A stretch of 32,415 nucleotides of DNA, from NCBI GenBank assembly GCA_900754275.1, contig CAAECF010000028.1, positions 1 through 32,415 on the forward strand, given 5' to 3'. Both the position numbers and the translations under genes were made by a program. Positions within the stretch are counted from its first letter, which is position 1. The number at the start of each line of letters is the position of its first letter. The stretch comes from an uncultured Collinsella sp. (lineage in GTDB: Bacteria; Actinomycetota; Coriobacteriia; Coriobacteriales; Coriobacteriaceae). This document shows positions 32,227 through 32,415 of this stretch, piece by piece. Under the pieces are notes generated by a model, which searched no databases, was not told where the DNA came from, and was given only the letters and a program-made list of their open reading frames with translations.

Positions 32227-32290
32227 GGTTTGATTCCTTTCGAAGAAATGAATTACGTAAGTATTAGTGGTGCCCGTTTAACGGGCGAAG

Positions 32291-32319
32291 CCGGTGCGGT
32301 TGTAGGGGGACCGCACCGG
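32291..32319 (-). terminator. Intercistronic hairpin between arcA and arcB
   Basis: CCGGTGCGGT (32291-32300) and ACCGCACCGG (32310-32319) form a perfect 10-bp stem. On the minus strand CTTCGCCCGTT follows, without a T-run. A second short repeat, GCCCG-TTTAA-CGGGC (32272-32286), comes next. These probably tune RNA stability or partial termination within the operon. Confidence 0.55.
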
Positions 32320-32331
32320 AAACGGAAAGAC

Positions 32332-32415
32332 TTAGAGGTCCTCGCGCCAGAAGGGCATGCTCATGCAGCGCGGGCCGCCGCGGCCGCGGGAGAGCTCGGC
32401 GGAGGGCACGACGAG
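32332..32415 (-). CDS. arcA: Arginine deiminase ArcA, C-terminal 27 residues only
   Basis: The window cuts this gene; only its 3' end is visible. The minus-strand translation from the right edge is LVVPSAELSRGRGGPRCMSM followed by PFWREDL and a TAA at 32332-32334. The GRGGPRCMSMP block is the conserved C-terminus of arginine deiminase, containing the cysteine nucleophile that attacks the arginine guanidinium. The enzyme turns arginine into citrulline and ammonia, and citrulline is the substrate of the adjacent arcB, 106 bases downstream. Confidence 0.9.
   Translation of the reverse strand, partial: LVVPSAELSRGRGGPRCMSMPFWREDL

Overview
The window is a GC-rich bacterial chromosome segment in which every gene I can support (30, one of them cut by the right edge) lies on the minus strand. 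Gene content points to Actinobacteria: SepF in place of FtsA, a ylm-type cluster with divIVA, and a pyrG-xerD pair. A catabolic arginine deiminase operon with a YfcC-type antiporter, plus a DUF1846 gene, makes an anaerobic gut member of the Coriobacteriia (Collinsella-like) the best guess. That assignment rests on gene order and protein character, not on a database search. No phage, insertion sequence, CRISPR array, tRNA or rRNA was seen.

In transcription order (right to left), the window opens with the arginine deiminase operon: the 3' end of arcA (32332-32415), arcB and a YfcC-family transporter probably acting as ArcD. Perfect inverted repeats lie in both intercistronic gaps, and an unusual run of hairpins after arcD ends in a strong terminator. 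A 555-base gap with an imperfect direct repeat leads to a DUF1846/UPF0371 gene with its own terminator. A small winged-helix regulator, also with its own terminator, follows, and then pyrG-xerD, ended by a 20-bp-stem terminator.

The core of the window (23867-8181) is the division and cell wall (dcw) cluster: mraZ, rsmH, ftsL-like, ftsI, murF, mraY, murD, ftsW, murG, murC, murB, ftsQ, ftsZ. murE and ftsA are absent. mraZ has a good sigma70-type promoter with inverted repeats in and just after it and 10-bp-spaced TGGGG repeats just upstream, which match the known MraZ operator. A 14-bp motif is shared (13/14) between the mraZ and ftsZ upstream regions. ftsZ ends in a clear intrinsic terminator.

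Left of ftsZ is the usual actinobacterial string pgeF(ylmD)-yggS(ylmE)-sepF(ylmF)-yggT(ylmG)-divIVA, but a complete high-affinity phosphate operon (pstSCAB-phoU) sits between pgeF and yggS. pgeF and pstS overlap by four bases (ATGA), so phosphate uptake appears translationally coupled to a peptidoglycan-editing gene. An 11-bp-period CTTTACG direct repeat upstream of pgeF is a candidate PhoP site. yggT has no ATG, GTG or TTG that would preserve its first membrane helix, so a rare ATC or ATT start is likely.

The window is mostly core housekeeping. I found no convincing wholly new system. The most interesting material is regulatory: the mraZ promoter, the shared mraZ/ftsZ motif, the pst insertion, the yggT start and the arcD 3' hairpin array.
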